Of a stretch of DNA of 64,000 bases, positions 7,680 to 16,523 are shown piece after piece. The translations under genes were made by a program, and so were the position numbers. Each line of letters starts with the position of its first letter. Position 1 is the first letter of the stretch. The notes below the pieces were generated by a model that had not been told where the DNA came from, searched no databases, and worked only from the letters and a program-made list of their open reading frames with translations. Source of the DNA: Austwickia sp. TVS 96-490-7B (lineage in GTDB: Bacteria > Actinomycetota > Actinomycetes > Actinomycetales > Dermatophilaceae). Where the stretch lies: the NCBI RefSeq assembly GCF_019331795.1, contig NZ_JAHPZL010000008.1:551104-615103 (forward strand). The letters are read 5' to 3'.

Positions 7680-10600
7680 ATGGCGGACGACCCGGACATC
7701 CTGCAGCGATTCTCCCCCGCGACCCGTAACTGGTTCACCGGGGCCTTCGCCATACCCACCCCAGCCCAACAAGGAGCGTGGACCGCTATCAGCGGCGGCG
7801 ACCACACCCTCGTCATCGCACCCACCGGCTCTGGCAAGACCCTCTCTGCTTTCCTATGGGCCCTCGACGGACTCGCCCGGGAGCCGGCTCCAGAAGACCC
7901 CGCCCACCGCTGCCGCATCATCTATGTCTCCCCGATGAAAGCCCTGGCTGTCGACGTCGAACGCAACCTGCGCGCCCCACTGGCCGGGATCAGCAATGAG
8001 CACCACCGACTCGGACTGCCCCCACCGGCGATCAGCATCGCGGTCCGTTCCGGCGACACCCCACCGGAGCAACGTCGCGCTTTCGTCAGCCACCCCAGTG
8101 ACATCCTCATCACCACGCCTGAGTCACTCTTTCTGCTGCTCACCTCCCAAGCACGACGAGTCCTCGCTGGCGTGCACACCGTGATCCTCGACGAAGTCCA
8201 CGCCGTGGCCGGCACCAAACGCGGCAGCCACCTCGCAGTCACCCTGGAACGCCTCGACGCGCTCCTCCCCCAACCCGCCCAACGCATCGGGCTCTCTGCC
8301 ACGGTCAGTCCCGTCGACGAGGTCACCCGGTTCCTCGGGGGTCCCCGACCCGTGACCGTGGTCGCCCCACCCACCACCAAACAGTGGCGCCTCGACGTGG
8401 TCGTCCCCGTCCCTGACCTTGCTGAGATGGGCACCCCTACCGGCGACCTCAGCGGACCAGCCGCAGGAGACCCCCGACGTACCTCAATCTGGCCCCACGT
8501 CGAAGAACGCCTCGTCGACCTCATCACCGCTCATCGCACCACCCTCGTCTTCGCCAACAGTCGTCGTCTGGCTGAACGACTCACCGCCCGACTCAACGAA
8601 ATCAACGAGGATCGCATCGCAGCCGAAAACGATACCCCTCGCAACGGGAACGGGACCCACGACAGCCCCGCTCCCAGCACCTTCTCCCGGGGCGCTCCCG
8701 CAGCACTGGCCCGCGCTCACCACGGATCCGTCAGCAAAGAACAACGCGCCATCATCGAAGATGACCTCAAAGCAGGACGTTTACCTGCCGTCGTCGCCAC
8801 CAACAGCCTCGAACTAGGGATCGATATGGGAGCCGTCGACCTCGTGGTGCAGGTCGAGGCACCGCCCAGCGTTGCCAGTGGGCTACAACGCGTTGGACGC
8901 GCCGGCCACCAGGTCGGAGCGGTCTCGCACGGTGTCTTCTTCCCCAAGAGCCGCGGCGACCTGATGCAGACCACGGTGGTGACTCGCCTCATGCGGGACG
9001 GCCACATCGAACCGGTACACATCCCAGCAAACCCCCTCGATGTACTCGCCCAACACATCGTGGCGATGAGCGCGATGGACGACTGGGCGGTCACCGACCT
9101 ACTGGATCTGCTCCGACGCAGTGCGCCGTACAGCACGCTGTCCCTGCCAGTCCTCGAATCAGTCCTGGATATGCTCGCGGGGCGCTACCCCAGCGAAGAG
9201 TTCGCCGAGCTGCGACCCCGCATCGTCTGGGACCGCCTCGCCGGGACCATCAGCGCCCGCCCTGGAGCGCAACGACTCGCCGTCACCAGCGGCGGCACCA
9301 TCCCCGACCGGGGTTTGTACGGCGTCTTCTTAGTCGGCGAGGGCAGCGGTCGACGGGTCGGAGAACTCGACGAGGAAATGGTCTATGAGTCCCGGGTCGG
9401 TGACGTCTTCACCTTGGGCACCTCATCCTGGCGGATCGAGGACATCACCACCGACCAGGTCTTAGTCACCCCGGCACCCGGCAGCGCCGCCCGGCTCCCG
9501 TTCTGGAAAGGCGACTCAGCAGGGCGTCCGGTCCATCTGGGTCGCGCCATCGGCGAATACACCCGTGAGCTCTGTGCGCTGCCCCCCGCAGCAGCACGAG
9601 ACCGTCTCGTCACCGACGGGCTCGACCCCTGGGCTGCAGACAATCTCATCACCTACCTCGGAGAACAACGCGAATCCACCAGTCGAGTCCCTGATGATCG
9701 GACCCTGCTGGTCGAACGATTCCGCGACGAGATTGGTGACTGGCAAGTAGTAATTCACTCCCCCTACGGATCTGCCGTGCACGCTCCGTGGGCGATGATC
9801 CTCGCGGCACGGCTACGGGAACGACACGGGGTGGACGTCCAAGCCATGCACGCCGACGACGGGATCGTGATCCGTCTACCCGACACTGACACCGGCCCGT
9901 CCGAAGACGATCCTCTGGCTGACGTCGTGGATCTCCTGCTAGTCGACCCAGATGATGTGGCTGACCTGGTTACCGCCCAAATCGGTGGGTCAGCTCTGTT
10001 CGCGGCCCGCTTCCGGGAGTGCGCCGCCAGGGCCTTATTGCTGCCACGCCGCCACCCCGGGCGTCGCCAGGCGCTATGGCAACAGCGACAACGCTCGGCT
10101 CAGTTGCTGACGGTGGCTTCGGCGTACCCCACCTTTCCCATCATTCTGGAAGCACTCCGGGAGTGTGTACAGGACGTTTTCGACGTCCCCGCGCTAACAG
10201 ATCTCCTGCGACGATTACGCTCGCGTGAGATCGCCGTCCACACCGTGCACACCTGTGCGCCGTCGCCGTACGCTCGCCATCTGCTGTTTGGGTATGTGGC
10301 CCAGTTTCTCTATGAGGGGGATTCCCCCTTGGCCGAACGGCGGGCAGCAGCACTATCTGTCGACCCTGACCTGTTAGCCGACCTGTTGGGTCGCCAGGAT
10401 GGCGCCGCACTGGCTGACTTGTTGGACCCGCAGGTGGTGATCGACACCGAAGCGGCCCTGCAACATCTGGCGGAGGACCGTCAGTGCCGCACAGAGGAGG
10501 ACATCGCCGACCTGGTACGTCGTCTCGGTCCGATTAGTACCGACGACATCCAGCAGCGCACGGTGTTGTCCTGTCGACCGGAGGTCACGTCGTGGTTGAC

Positions 10601-12392
10601 GCAGCTGGCTGGGGCACGGCGTCTGATGGAGATCCGGGTGGCTGGCGAACCTCGATGGGCGGTCGTCGAAGATGCGGGCAGGGTGCGTGACGCTCTAGGA
10701 GTAGTGCCGCCGCCGGGGGTGCCGGACCCCTTTTTAGAGGTGGTGCCTGATCCGTTGGCTGACCTGGCGGTGCGTTATGCCCGCACGCATGGTCCTTTCC
10801 GAGCTGGGGAGTTCGCGGCATGGACGGGTCTCGGCACAGCGGTCGCTGTCGATGTGCTGACCCGGTTAACGGGAGCCCGACGGCTGGTGCACGGCCAGAT
10901 GCGCCCAGAACATGTGCTGCCCACTAGGCCAATGCCAACGACAGCCCCTGGAGATCAGCACGTCGAATGGTGCGATCCAGAGGTGTTGCGGCTCCTGAAG
11001 CGACGGTCGTTGGCAGCGCTGCGTGCGGAGGTGGAGCCTGTCGCTCAGCAGGAGTTGGCGCGCTTCTTACCGGCCTGGCACGGAGTGGGTGGATCGGCGC
11101 GAGGCCCCGACGGGGTGCTGTCAGTACTGGAGCAGCTAGCGGGGCTCGCATTGCCGGCGTCAGCGTGGGAGTCGATGGTCCTTCCCACCCGAGTGAAGGG
11201 ATACGTCCCAGGAGATCTGGACGAGTTGTTATCCACCGGGGAGGTGTGCTGGCAAGGGCAAGGGTCTTCCGGGATCGACGGCGGGTGGGTGTCCTGGCAT
11301 CCGATGAGCGGCGCGCCGTGGACATTGGCGCAGCCAACGCAGGTGTCATCAGCTGCCGAGCAGCTGGCGTCGGTGTTTGACCGAGCTGGCGGATATCACT
11401 TCAGGTCGTTGCAGGACACAGTGGAAGGCACCGAGAAGGAGGTGTTGGACCTGCTGTGGGAGCTGGTGTGGGCAGGCCGGGTCAGTAATGACTCGTTCGC
11501 CCCGGTGCGGGCATTGGTCGGTAGTCGACGTCCGACTAGACGTGCCCGTCGTGACGGGTCAGCCTCCCCACGCATAGGACGCATCTCTGGTCATCGGGGT
11601 TGGTCCGGGCGGACCTGGGCGGGTTCCACTGCCGGCATCCGCCCGGGAATGGCCAACCCCACACCGTCGACCGGCGTGGGCAGGTGGGCAGCGCTTCCTG
11701 CACCGATCACCGATCCGACCGAACGGATCCATGTGGCGACCCAGCTGCTCCTGGAGCGGTACGGCGTCGTGACTCGGGACGTGGTGGCTGCGGATCCGGT
11801 GCCGGGCGGGTTTTCTTCGGTGTATCGGGTGTTGTCGTTAGCGGAGGAAGCCGGACAGGTCCGTCGCGGCTATTTCGTGGAGGGTTTAGGCGCGGCCCAG
11901 TTCGCGTCGTCGGGGGTGGTGGATCGATTGCGAGCAGCGGGCAGAGGCCTGCCGGGCAGCGATGCGGGTGAGCAGGAGGCGGTCCTGCTCCTGGCGGCCG
12001 TGGATCCGGCGCAACCGTTCGGAGCGGCCTTGCCATGGCCAGCGCGGGCGATGGTCACCACCGATCCAGTACTGACTGAGCAGGCCACGGCAGGGAGCTC
12101 TCCTGGCCGTCCGGCTCGACGGGCGGGCGCGTTGGTGGCGGTGCAGGACGGCCGGTTGGTGTTTTTTCTGGAGCGGGGCGGACGCAGCATGGTGGTTTAC
12201 GACGTCCGTCCACACGTGTTGGCGCGGGCAGCCGAAACTCTGGCCCACGCAGTGCATCACCACGTGGTGCCAGGCTTGTGCGTGGAACGTGTCGATGGTG
12301 CAGCGGCATTGGGTTCGGATCATCCCGTGGTGGCAGCGCTACTCAATGCGGGTTTTCACCTGACACCTCGGGGATTGCGGCTACGGAGGTGA
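7680..12392 (+). CDS. lhr: Large ATP-dependent helicase Lhr
   Basis: This is a 1570-residue superfamily 2 helicase of the long Lhr class. The first two thirds contain the core: Walker A APTGSGKT at 47-54, DEVH at 171-174, the SAT motif (GLSATV), and motif VI in LQRVGRAGHQVG. Winged-helix and Lhr-specific domains follow, with the large C-terminal extension seen in actinobacterial Lhr. Mycobacterial Lhr is a 3'-to-5' translocase that unwinds RNA:DNA hybrids and is DNA-damage-inducible. It is followed after three bases by nei2, so the two are co-translated repair partners. ATG 7680 has only a weak ribosome-binding site. Confidence 0.96.
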   Translation: MADDPDILQRFSPATRNWFTGAFAIPTPAQQGAWTAISGGDHTLVIAPTGSGKTLSAFLWALDGLAREPAPEDPAHRCRIIYVSPMKALAVDVERNLRAPLAGISNEHHRLGLPPPAISIAVRSGDTPPEQRRAFVSHPSDILITTPESLFLLLTSQARRVLAGVHTVILDEVHAVAGTKRGSHLAVTLERLDALLPQPAQRIGLSATVSPVDEVTRFLGGPRPVTVVAPPTTKQWRLDVVVPVPDLAEMGTPTGDLSGPAAGDPRRTSIWPHVEERLVDLITAHRTTLVFANSRRLAERLTARLNEINEDRIAAENDTPRNGNGTHDSPAPSTFSRGAPAALARAHHGSVSKEQRAIIEDDLKAGRLPAVVATNSLELGIDMGAVDLVVQVEAPPSVASGLQRVGRAGHQVGAVSHGVFFPKSRGDLMQTTVVTRLMRDGHIEPVHIPANPLDVLAQHIVAMSAMDDWAVTDLLDLLRRSAPYSTLSLPVLESVLDMLAGRYPSEEFAELRPRIVWDRLAGTISARPGAQRLAVTSGGTIPDRGLYGVFLVGEGSGRRVGELDEEMVYESRVGDVFTLGTSSWRIEDITTDQVLVTPAPGSAARLPFWKGDSAGRPVHLGRAIGEYTRELCALPPAAARDRLVTDGLDPWAADNLITYLGEQRESTSRVPDDRTLLVERFRDEIGDWQVVIHSPYGSAVHAPWAMILAARLRERHGVDVQAMHADDGIVIRLPDTDTGPSEDDPLADVVDLLLVDPDDVADLVTAQIGGSALFAARFRECAARALLLPRRHPGRRQALWQQRQRSAQLLTVASAYPTFPIILEALRECVQDVFDVPALTDLLRRLRSREIAVHTVHTCAPSPYARHLLFGYVAQFLYEGDSPLAERRAAALSVDPDLLADLLGRQDGAALADLLDPQVVIDTEAALQHLAEDRQCRTEEDIADLVRRLGPISTDDIQQRTVLSCRPEVTSWLTQLAGARRLMEIRVAGEPRWAVVEDAGRVRDALGVVPPPGVPDPFLEVVPDPLADLAVRYARTHGPFRAGEFAAWTGLGTAVAVDVLTRLTGARRLVHGQMRPEHVLPTRPMPTTAPGDQHVEWCDPEVLRLLKRRSLAALRAEVEPVAQQELARFLPAWHGVGGSARGPDGVLSVLEQLAGLALPASAWESMVLPTRVKGYVPGDLDELLSTGEVCWQGQGSSGIDGGWVSWHPMSGAPWTLAQPTQVSSAAEQLASVFDRAGGYHFRSLQDTVEGTEKEVLDLLWELVWAGRVSNDSFAPVRALVGSRRPTRRARRDGSASPRIGRISGHRGWSGRTWAGSTAGIRPGMANPTPSTGVGRWAALPAPITDPTERIHVATQLLLERYGVVTRDVVAADPVPGGFSSVYRVLSLAEEAGQVRRGYFVEGLGAAQFASSGVVDRLRAAGRGLPGSDAGEQEAVLLLAAVDPAQPFGAALPWPARAMVTTDPVLTEQATAGSSPGRPARRAGALVAVQDGRLVFFLERGGRSMVVYDVRPHVLARAAETLAHAVHHHVVPGLCVERVDGAAALGSDHPVVAALLNAGFHLTPRGLRLRR

Positions 12393-12395
12393 GGG

Positions 12396-13262
12396 ATGCC
12401 TGAGGGGGATGTCGTCTGGCGGACTGCTCGCCGGTTGGACGAGGTGTTGACAGGACAGCTCCTGACCGTGACGGATTTTCGCTGGGGAGACGCCGCCACC
12501 GTGGATTTGCGGGGCCGCCTCACGGTGGCGGTGGTCAGCAGAGGGAAGCATCTGTTGCATCGGGTGGACGGTGGCTGGACAGTGCACAGCCATCTGCGGA
12601 TGGAGGGGTCCTGGTCGGTGCGCCGGGCTGGTGAGCCGATCCGACGAGGTGAGCAAGGGCAGGTCCGGGCAGTGGTCGGCACTGACCGCTGGTGGTGTTG
12701 GGGGCTGCGATTGGGATTGCTGGAAGTGCTGCCAACAGCAGAGGAAAATCGGGTCGTCGGTCATCTGGGACCGGATCTGCTGGGACCAGACTGGGATGAG
12801 GAAAGCGCGGTCTCGAGGTTGGCCGCAGACGGTGGGGTCGCAGTGGGAGCGGCATTGTTGGATCAGCGCCATCTCGCTGGGATCGGCACGGTGTATGCCG
12901 CCGAGGTGCTGTTTTTAGAACAGATTGATCCCTGGCTGCCTGTCGAGAAGTTGGGGCCGGAGCGGTTACGTCGGGTGGTGCGGCGAGCACATCGAGCGTT
13001 GAATGGGCAACGAGATCGGGCGGTGCGTTCGTTGACGGGGAGCATGCGACGTGGGGAAGGCACGTACGTGCACGGCCGGTCAGGGCAGCCATGTCGGCGC
13101 TGCGGTCACACCGTCGCGGTGGCACCCATCGGTGACGCCGCCGTGGAACGAGTGATGTTTTTTTGCCCGCGATGCCAGCGGGTGACGACCCCTGGGGGGC
13201 TGTCCTCTCCGGTCGCGTGGGTGTCGACTCGCCCGATCAGGCGGCGGAGGCCTGAACGTTGA
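12396..13262 (+). CDS. nei: Nei/Fpg-family DNA glycosylase (endonuclease VIII type)
   Basis: A 288-residue bifunctional DNA glycosylase/AP lyase for oxidised bases. After Met removal it exposes the catalytic Pro-Glu (MPEGD). The H2TH region contains [18 protein letters not shown], and the C-terminal zinc finger has cysteines in CRRCG and CPRCQ. The start lies three bases after the lhr stop, with GGTGAGGG as ribosome-binding site. The lhr-nei2 pairing is conserved in Actinobacteria. Its last 26 bases overlap the end of clgR on the other strand. Confidence 0.93.
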   Translation: MPEGDVVWRTARRLDEVLTGQLLTVTDFRWGDAATVDLRGRLTVAVVSRGKHLLHRVDGGWTVHSHLRMEGSWSVRRAGEPIRRGEQGQVRAVVGTDRWWCWGLRLGLLEVLPTAEENRVVGHLGPDLLGPDWDEESAVSRLAADGGVAVGAALLDQRHLAGIGTVYAAEVLFLEQIDPWLPVEKLGPERLRRVVRRAHRALNGQRDRAVRSLTGSMRRGEGTYVHGRSGQPCRRCGHTVAVAPIGDAAVERVMFFCPRCQRVTTPGGLSSPVAWVSTRPIRRRRPER

Positions 13263-13548
13263 GCGGCGTCGTGACGTCACTGACCAGGGGCAGTGCCACT
13301 GGAGCGCCATCGCGTTCGGCGATCGCTGCACGCACCGCGACGCGGCTGAGCAGTTCAGAGAGCGGCAGCTCGAGAGCGGCACAAATCGACGCCAACAGCT
13401 CGGAGGAGGCTTCTTTTTCGCCGCGCTCCACTTCGCTGAGGTAGCCCAGCGATACCGAGGCAATGGAGGAAATATCCCTGAGGGTGCGACGTTGCCCCAT
13501 TCGGCATTCACGTAGGGCATCGCCCATCTCGCGCCGAAGCAGGACCAT
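13237..13548 (-). CDS. clgR: XRE-family transcriptional regulator ClgR
   Basis: A 103-residue Cro/C1-type DNA-binding protein. Its helix-turn-helix lies at about residues 20-60 ([21 protein letters not shown], written here in two parts: [13 protein letters not shown] and YLSEVERG). ClgR proteins activate clpP1P2 and clpC and are themselves Clp substrates in Corynebacterium, Mycobacterium and Streptomyces. The C-terminus ends in Ala-Ala (NVQASAA), as in several Clp-degraded ClgR proteins. GGGAGG is ideally placed before ATG 13548. The genomic place beside pgsA and a cinA-type gene matches other actinobacteria. A candidate target site lies at 60789 upstream of clpP1. Confidence 0.88.
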   Translation of the reverse strand: MVLLRREMGDALRECRMGQRRTLRDISSIASVSLGYLSEVERGEKEASSELLASICAALELPLSELLSRVAVRAAIAERDGAPVALPLVSDVTTPLNVQASAA

Positions 13549-13720
13549 GCTGCACCTCCCTGGGACCGGTGGGGTTCGCGTCATCTCACCCCGTCCACGC
13601 TTGTCGTCCGCCTGGTGATGTCGAAAGGCGGTGCCGCCATGGCACAGGACGACGACCCCAGGATAACGGCCCGGCCTGACATCGCCCAGTGATCTTCCGT
13701 ACAGACCCCACAGTGCAGAG

Positions 13721-14278
13721 TCACCCGGGACCCACTACGTGGAACAGCACGTCCAGTACGACGCTTAATGCGGCAGAGCGCACTTCGTGACGGCTGCCAG
13801 CAACGTGGAGGTGACGGATGTGGTGGTGTCCGGGGCCGACGACCGCCACAAACACAGTGCCTGCGGGATGACCATCGTACGGCTCTGGTCCAGCGATGCC
13901 AGTGGTGCCGATCCCCCACGTCGCCCGACACTGATGACGAGCCCCCTCAGCGAGTTGCTCGGCTACAGCGGCTTGGATCGGTCCGGCCGTCGCCAAGAGG
14001 GTGGCGTCCACGCCGAGTAGGTCATGTTTGAGATCGTTGTGGTAGACGACTGCGCCGCCGCGGACAACCCGTGATGCACCAGGCACATCCACGAGAGCCG
14101 CGATGACTAAGCCGCCGGTGAGGGACTCCCCCGTCGCCACGGTCTCGCCACGATCCGCCAGCGCGGTGATCAGGCTGGCGGACCGCTCCTCTGTCCACCG
14201 GGACATCTCGGGGCCGGAGAGTGTCAGAACGTCGTACGTCCTGACACTGCCACTCTGCGAGACAGGTGGCGATGTCAT
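13721..14278 (-). CDS. CinA C-terminal domain protein (nicotinamide-nucleotide amidase family)
   Basis: A 185-residue single-domain protein of the CinA-C/PncC family, which hydrolyses NMN to nicotinate mononucleotide for pyridine nucleotide recycling. Diagnostic segments are [12 protein letters not shown] near residue 45 and [11 protein letters not shown] near 135. It lacks the N-terminal COG1058 domain of full-length CinA. ATG 14278 overlaps the pgsA stop (ATGA), showing translational coupling. A longer open frame upstream lies inside pgsA and is not supported. It is the last gene of the rimO-pgsA-cinA unit. Confidence 0.88.
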   Translation of the reverse strand: MTSPPVSQSGSVRTYDVLTLSGPEMSRWTEERSASLITALADRGETVATGESLTGGLVIAALVDVPGASRVVRGGAVVYHNDLKHDLLGVDATLLATAGPIQAAVAEQLAEGARHQCRATWGIGTTGIAGPEPYDGHPAGTVFVAVVGPGHHHIRHLHVAGSRHEVRSAALSVVLDVLFHVVGPG

Positions 14279-14874
14279 GACCGCCCCGCGACCACCATCG
14301 CCCGAGCCTTGAGCACATAGTCGACGCCTGTAGCCAAGGTCACCGCCACCGCTGCGGCCATCACCACGATTGCGCTGGTCTCCCACAGCCCGCCAAGTGG
14401 CGCTGTCATCAGACCCAATGCGACAGCTTGCAATGTTGTCTTGAGCTTGCCGCCGCGGCTAGCTGGCATGACGCCATACCTGATGATCACCAAGCGCAGC
14501 ACGGTGATGCCGATCTCCCGGAACAGCACCAGGAAGGTCACCCACCACCACAAATCACCAATCAGGGACAGACCGATGAAACCCATCCCGGTCAGAGCTT
14601 TATCAGCAATAGGGTCGGCGAGCTTACCGAAGTCAGTGACGAGGCCCCGAGCCCGGGCGATATCACCGTCGAGTCGATCGGTGATCATCGCCAGGACAAA
14701 CACTCCGCAAGCCCACCAGCGCATGTCGACATCGTTGCCCTCGTCAGTGAGCAACAGCCAACCGTAGATCGGCACCATCAGGATCCGAAGAACAGTCAAC
14801 GCATTGGGAAGGTTCCACGGGCTAGGCGGCGCAGGCACAGCCGACCCTGCATCGGACGGCGGCTGGGAGGTCAT
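14275..14874 (-). CDS. pgsA: CDP-diacylglycerol-glycerol-3-phosphate 3-phosphatidyltransferase
   Basis: This membrane enzyme makes phosphatidylglycerol phosphate. The 199-residue product carries the CDP-alcohol phosphotransferase signature D-x2-D-G-x2-A-R-x8-G-x3-D-x3-D, seen as [12 protein letters not shown] followed by [10 protein letters not shown]. About five hydrophobic segments surround it. Its start overlaps the rimO stop by four bases and its stop overlaps the cinA-type start by four bases. Confidence 0.93.
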   Translation of the reverse strand: MTSQPPSDAGSAVPAPPSPWNLPNALTVLRILMVPIYGWLLLTDEGNDVDMRWWACGVFVLAMITDRLDGDIARARGLVTDFGKLADPIADKALTGMGFIGLSLIGDLWWWVTFLVLFREIGITVLRLVIIRYGVMPASRGGKLKTTLQAVALGLMTAPLGGLWETSAIVVMAAAVAVTLATGVDYVLKARAMVVAGRS

Positions 14875-16358
14875 GACACGGTCACCGTCAGATCTGCGCC
14901 TTCGGAGGCGATGACGGTGCCGGTGACCATCCGTCCCAGCGTCAGATCAGACGCACCGACCACCACACAATGGCCGTCGACTTCCGGGCCTTGATGGGCG
15001 GCCCTGCCGATCACAGACCCGTCGGGGTCGATCTCCTCAACCAGGACATCCACGGCGTTGCCGATCCGATCCTCGGCACGTTGGGCGGTGAGTTCCTCAG
15101 TGAGCGTCGTGATGCGTTCGACGCGTTCGGCCACGACGCCCGGGTCGATCTTCTCGACGTACCCAGCGGCTTCCGTGCCTTCCTCATCGGAATAACCGAA
15201 GACCCCGCACACATCCAGCCTGGCCTCTTGAAGGAAGTCGCTGAGCAGGTCAAGATCTGATTCGTGCTCGCCAGGGAATCCGACGATGACATTGGAGCGA
15301 ATCCCCGCCTGCGGGGCAAACAGCCGAATCCTGCCGATCAGGTCGAGAAACGCCTCAGGCGAGCCGAACCGCCGCATCCCGCGGAGCACCGATTCACTCG
15401 CGTGTTGGAACGACAAGTCGTAATAGGGCACGACCTTTGGAGTGGCAGCGATGGTCTCGACCAGGCCCGGTCGGATTTCAGCAGGCTGGAGGTAGCTCAC
15501 CCGGATGCGTTCGATGCCGTCGACCTCAGCGAGGCGAGGCAGCAACTCTTCCAAGGCCCGCAGGTTGCCCAGATCCTTGCCGTACGACGTGGAGTTCTCG
15601 CTGACCAAAAAGATCTCGCGGACGCCATCTTCAGCCAGCCATCGTGCTTCGGCGAGGATGTCCTCTGGGCGACGAGACACGAAAGCGCCGCGGAAACCGG
15701 GGATGGCACAAAAAGCGCACCGGCGGTCGCATCCACTGGCGATTTTGAGTGGGGCCCACGGCCGGTCGTTCAGGCGGGTCCGCAACACCGGGTTCACGGT
15801 CACCGGGTGGGGAAGGTCATCGGTGAGGGGCCGCGATGGCGTCGTCACAGTGCTGCCATGTCCCGGCAGTGCCACGTCGGGAGCGGCTTGCTGCCGATCG
15901 ACGGGGCTCAGAGGTAGCAGTTGTCGCCGATCCCTGGGGATATGGGAGGGCGGTCGGTGTCCGCGCAGGATGTCAGTCAAATGCGATGACATATCGGCGT
16001 AACTGTCGAAGCCGAGGACCGCGTCGGCTTCTTCCAGCGAGGAGGCGAGCTCTTCGCCGTACCGCTCTGCCATGCATCCCACGGCCACGACAGCTTGGAC
16101 CCGTCCGGTCTGCTTGTAGTCGTTGACCTCAAGGAGGGCATCGATGGAGTCCTTCTTGGCCTGCTCCACAAAACCACAGGTGTTGACGATGGCGACATCG
16201 GCGTCACTGGGGTCGTCGACGAGATGCCATCCGTGCGAGTGCAGCCGACCGGCTAACTCTTCGGAATCCACGTCATTACGGGCGCAACCCAAGGTGACAA
16301 TGGCAACAGCCCCACGGGTCGGTGCGGACGAGGCCTGCTGTGGCCCTGGTGAGGTCAT
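14871..16358 (-). CDS. rimO: Ribosomal protein S12 methylthiotransferase
   Basis: RimO methylthiolates an aspartate of ribosomal protein S12. The 495-residue protein has the UPF0004 domain ([34 protein letters not shown]), the radical-SAM motif [17 protein letters not shown] near residue 230, and a C-terminal TRAM domain. [11 protein letters not shown] and a family-specific insertion separate it from MiaB. ATG 16358 has GTGGAG upstream. A Pro/Ser-rich segment of about 60 residues between the two N-terminal domains is longer than usual. Confidence 0.94.
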   Translation of the reverse strand: MTSPGPQQASSAPTRGAVAIVTLGCARNDVDSEELAGRLHSHGWHLVDDPSDADVAIVNTCGFVEQAKKDSIDALLEVNDYKQTGRVQAVVAVGCMAERYGEELASSLEEADAVLGFDSYADMSSHLTDILRGHRPPSHIPRDRRQLLPLSPVDRQQAAPDVALPGHGSTVTTPSRPLTDDLPHPVTVNPVLRTRLNDRPWAPLKIASGCDRRCAFCAIPGFRGAFVSRRPEDILAEARWLAEDGVREIFLVSENSTSYGKDLGNLRALEELLPRLAEVDGIERIRVSYLQPAEIRPGLVETIAATPKVVPYYDLSFQHASESVLRGMRRFGSPEAFLDLIGRIRLFAPQAGIRSNVIVGFPGEHESDLDLLSDFLQEARLDVCGVFGYSDEEGTEAAGYVEKIDPGVVAERVERITTLTEELTAQRAEDRIGNAVDVLVEEIDPDGSVIGRAAHQGPEVDGHCVVVGASDLTLGRMVTGTVIASEGADLTVTVS

Positions 16359-16523
16359 ACTCTCCACTCTAAGGGTCGAAATCGTGACGCCTGGATACGG
16401 CGTCGCTGCGTCGCAGGTCACGGTACCGTGAACGGCTGAATGCCGCCGACTGCCATCGCGTCCGCTGCCATCGCGCCAACTGGGAGCGAGGCCAGCAGCG
16501 CCTCGGCGTGGCCGACCAGTAGT

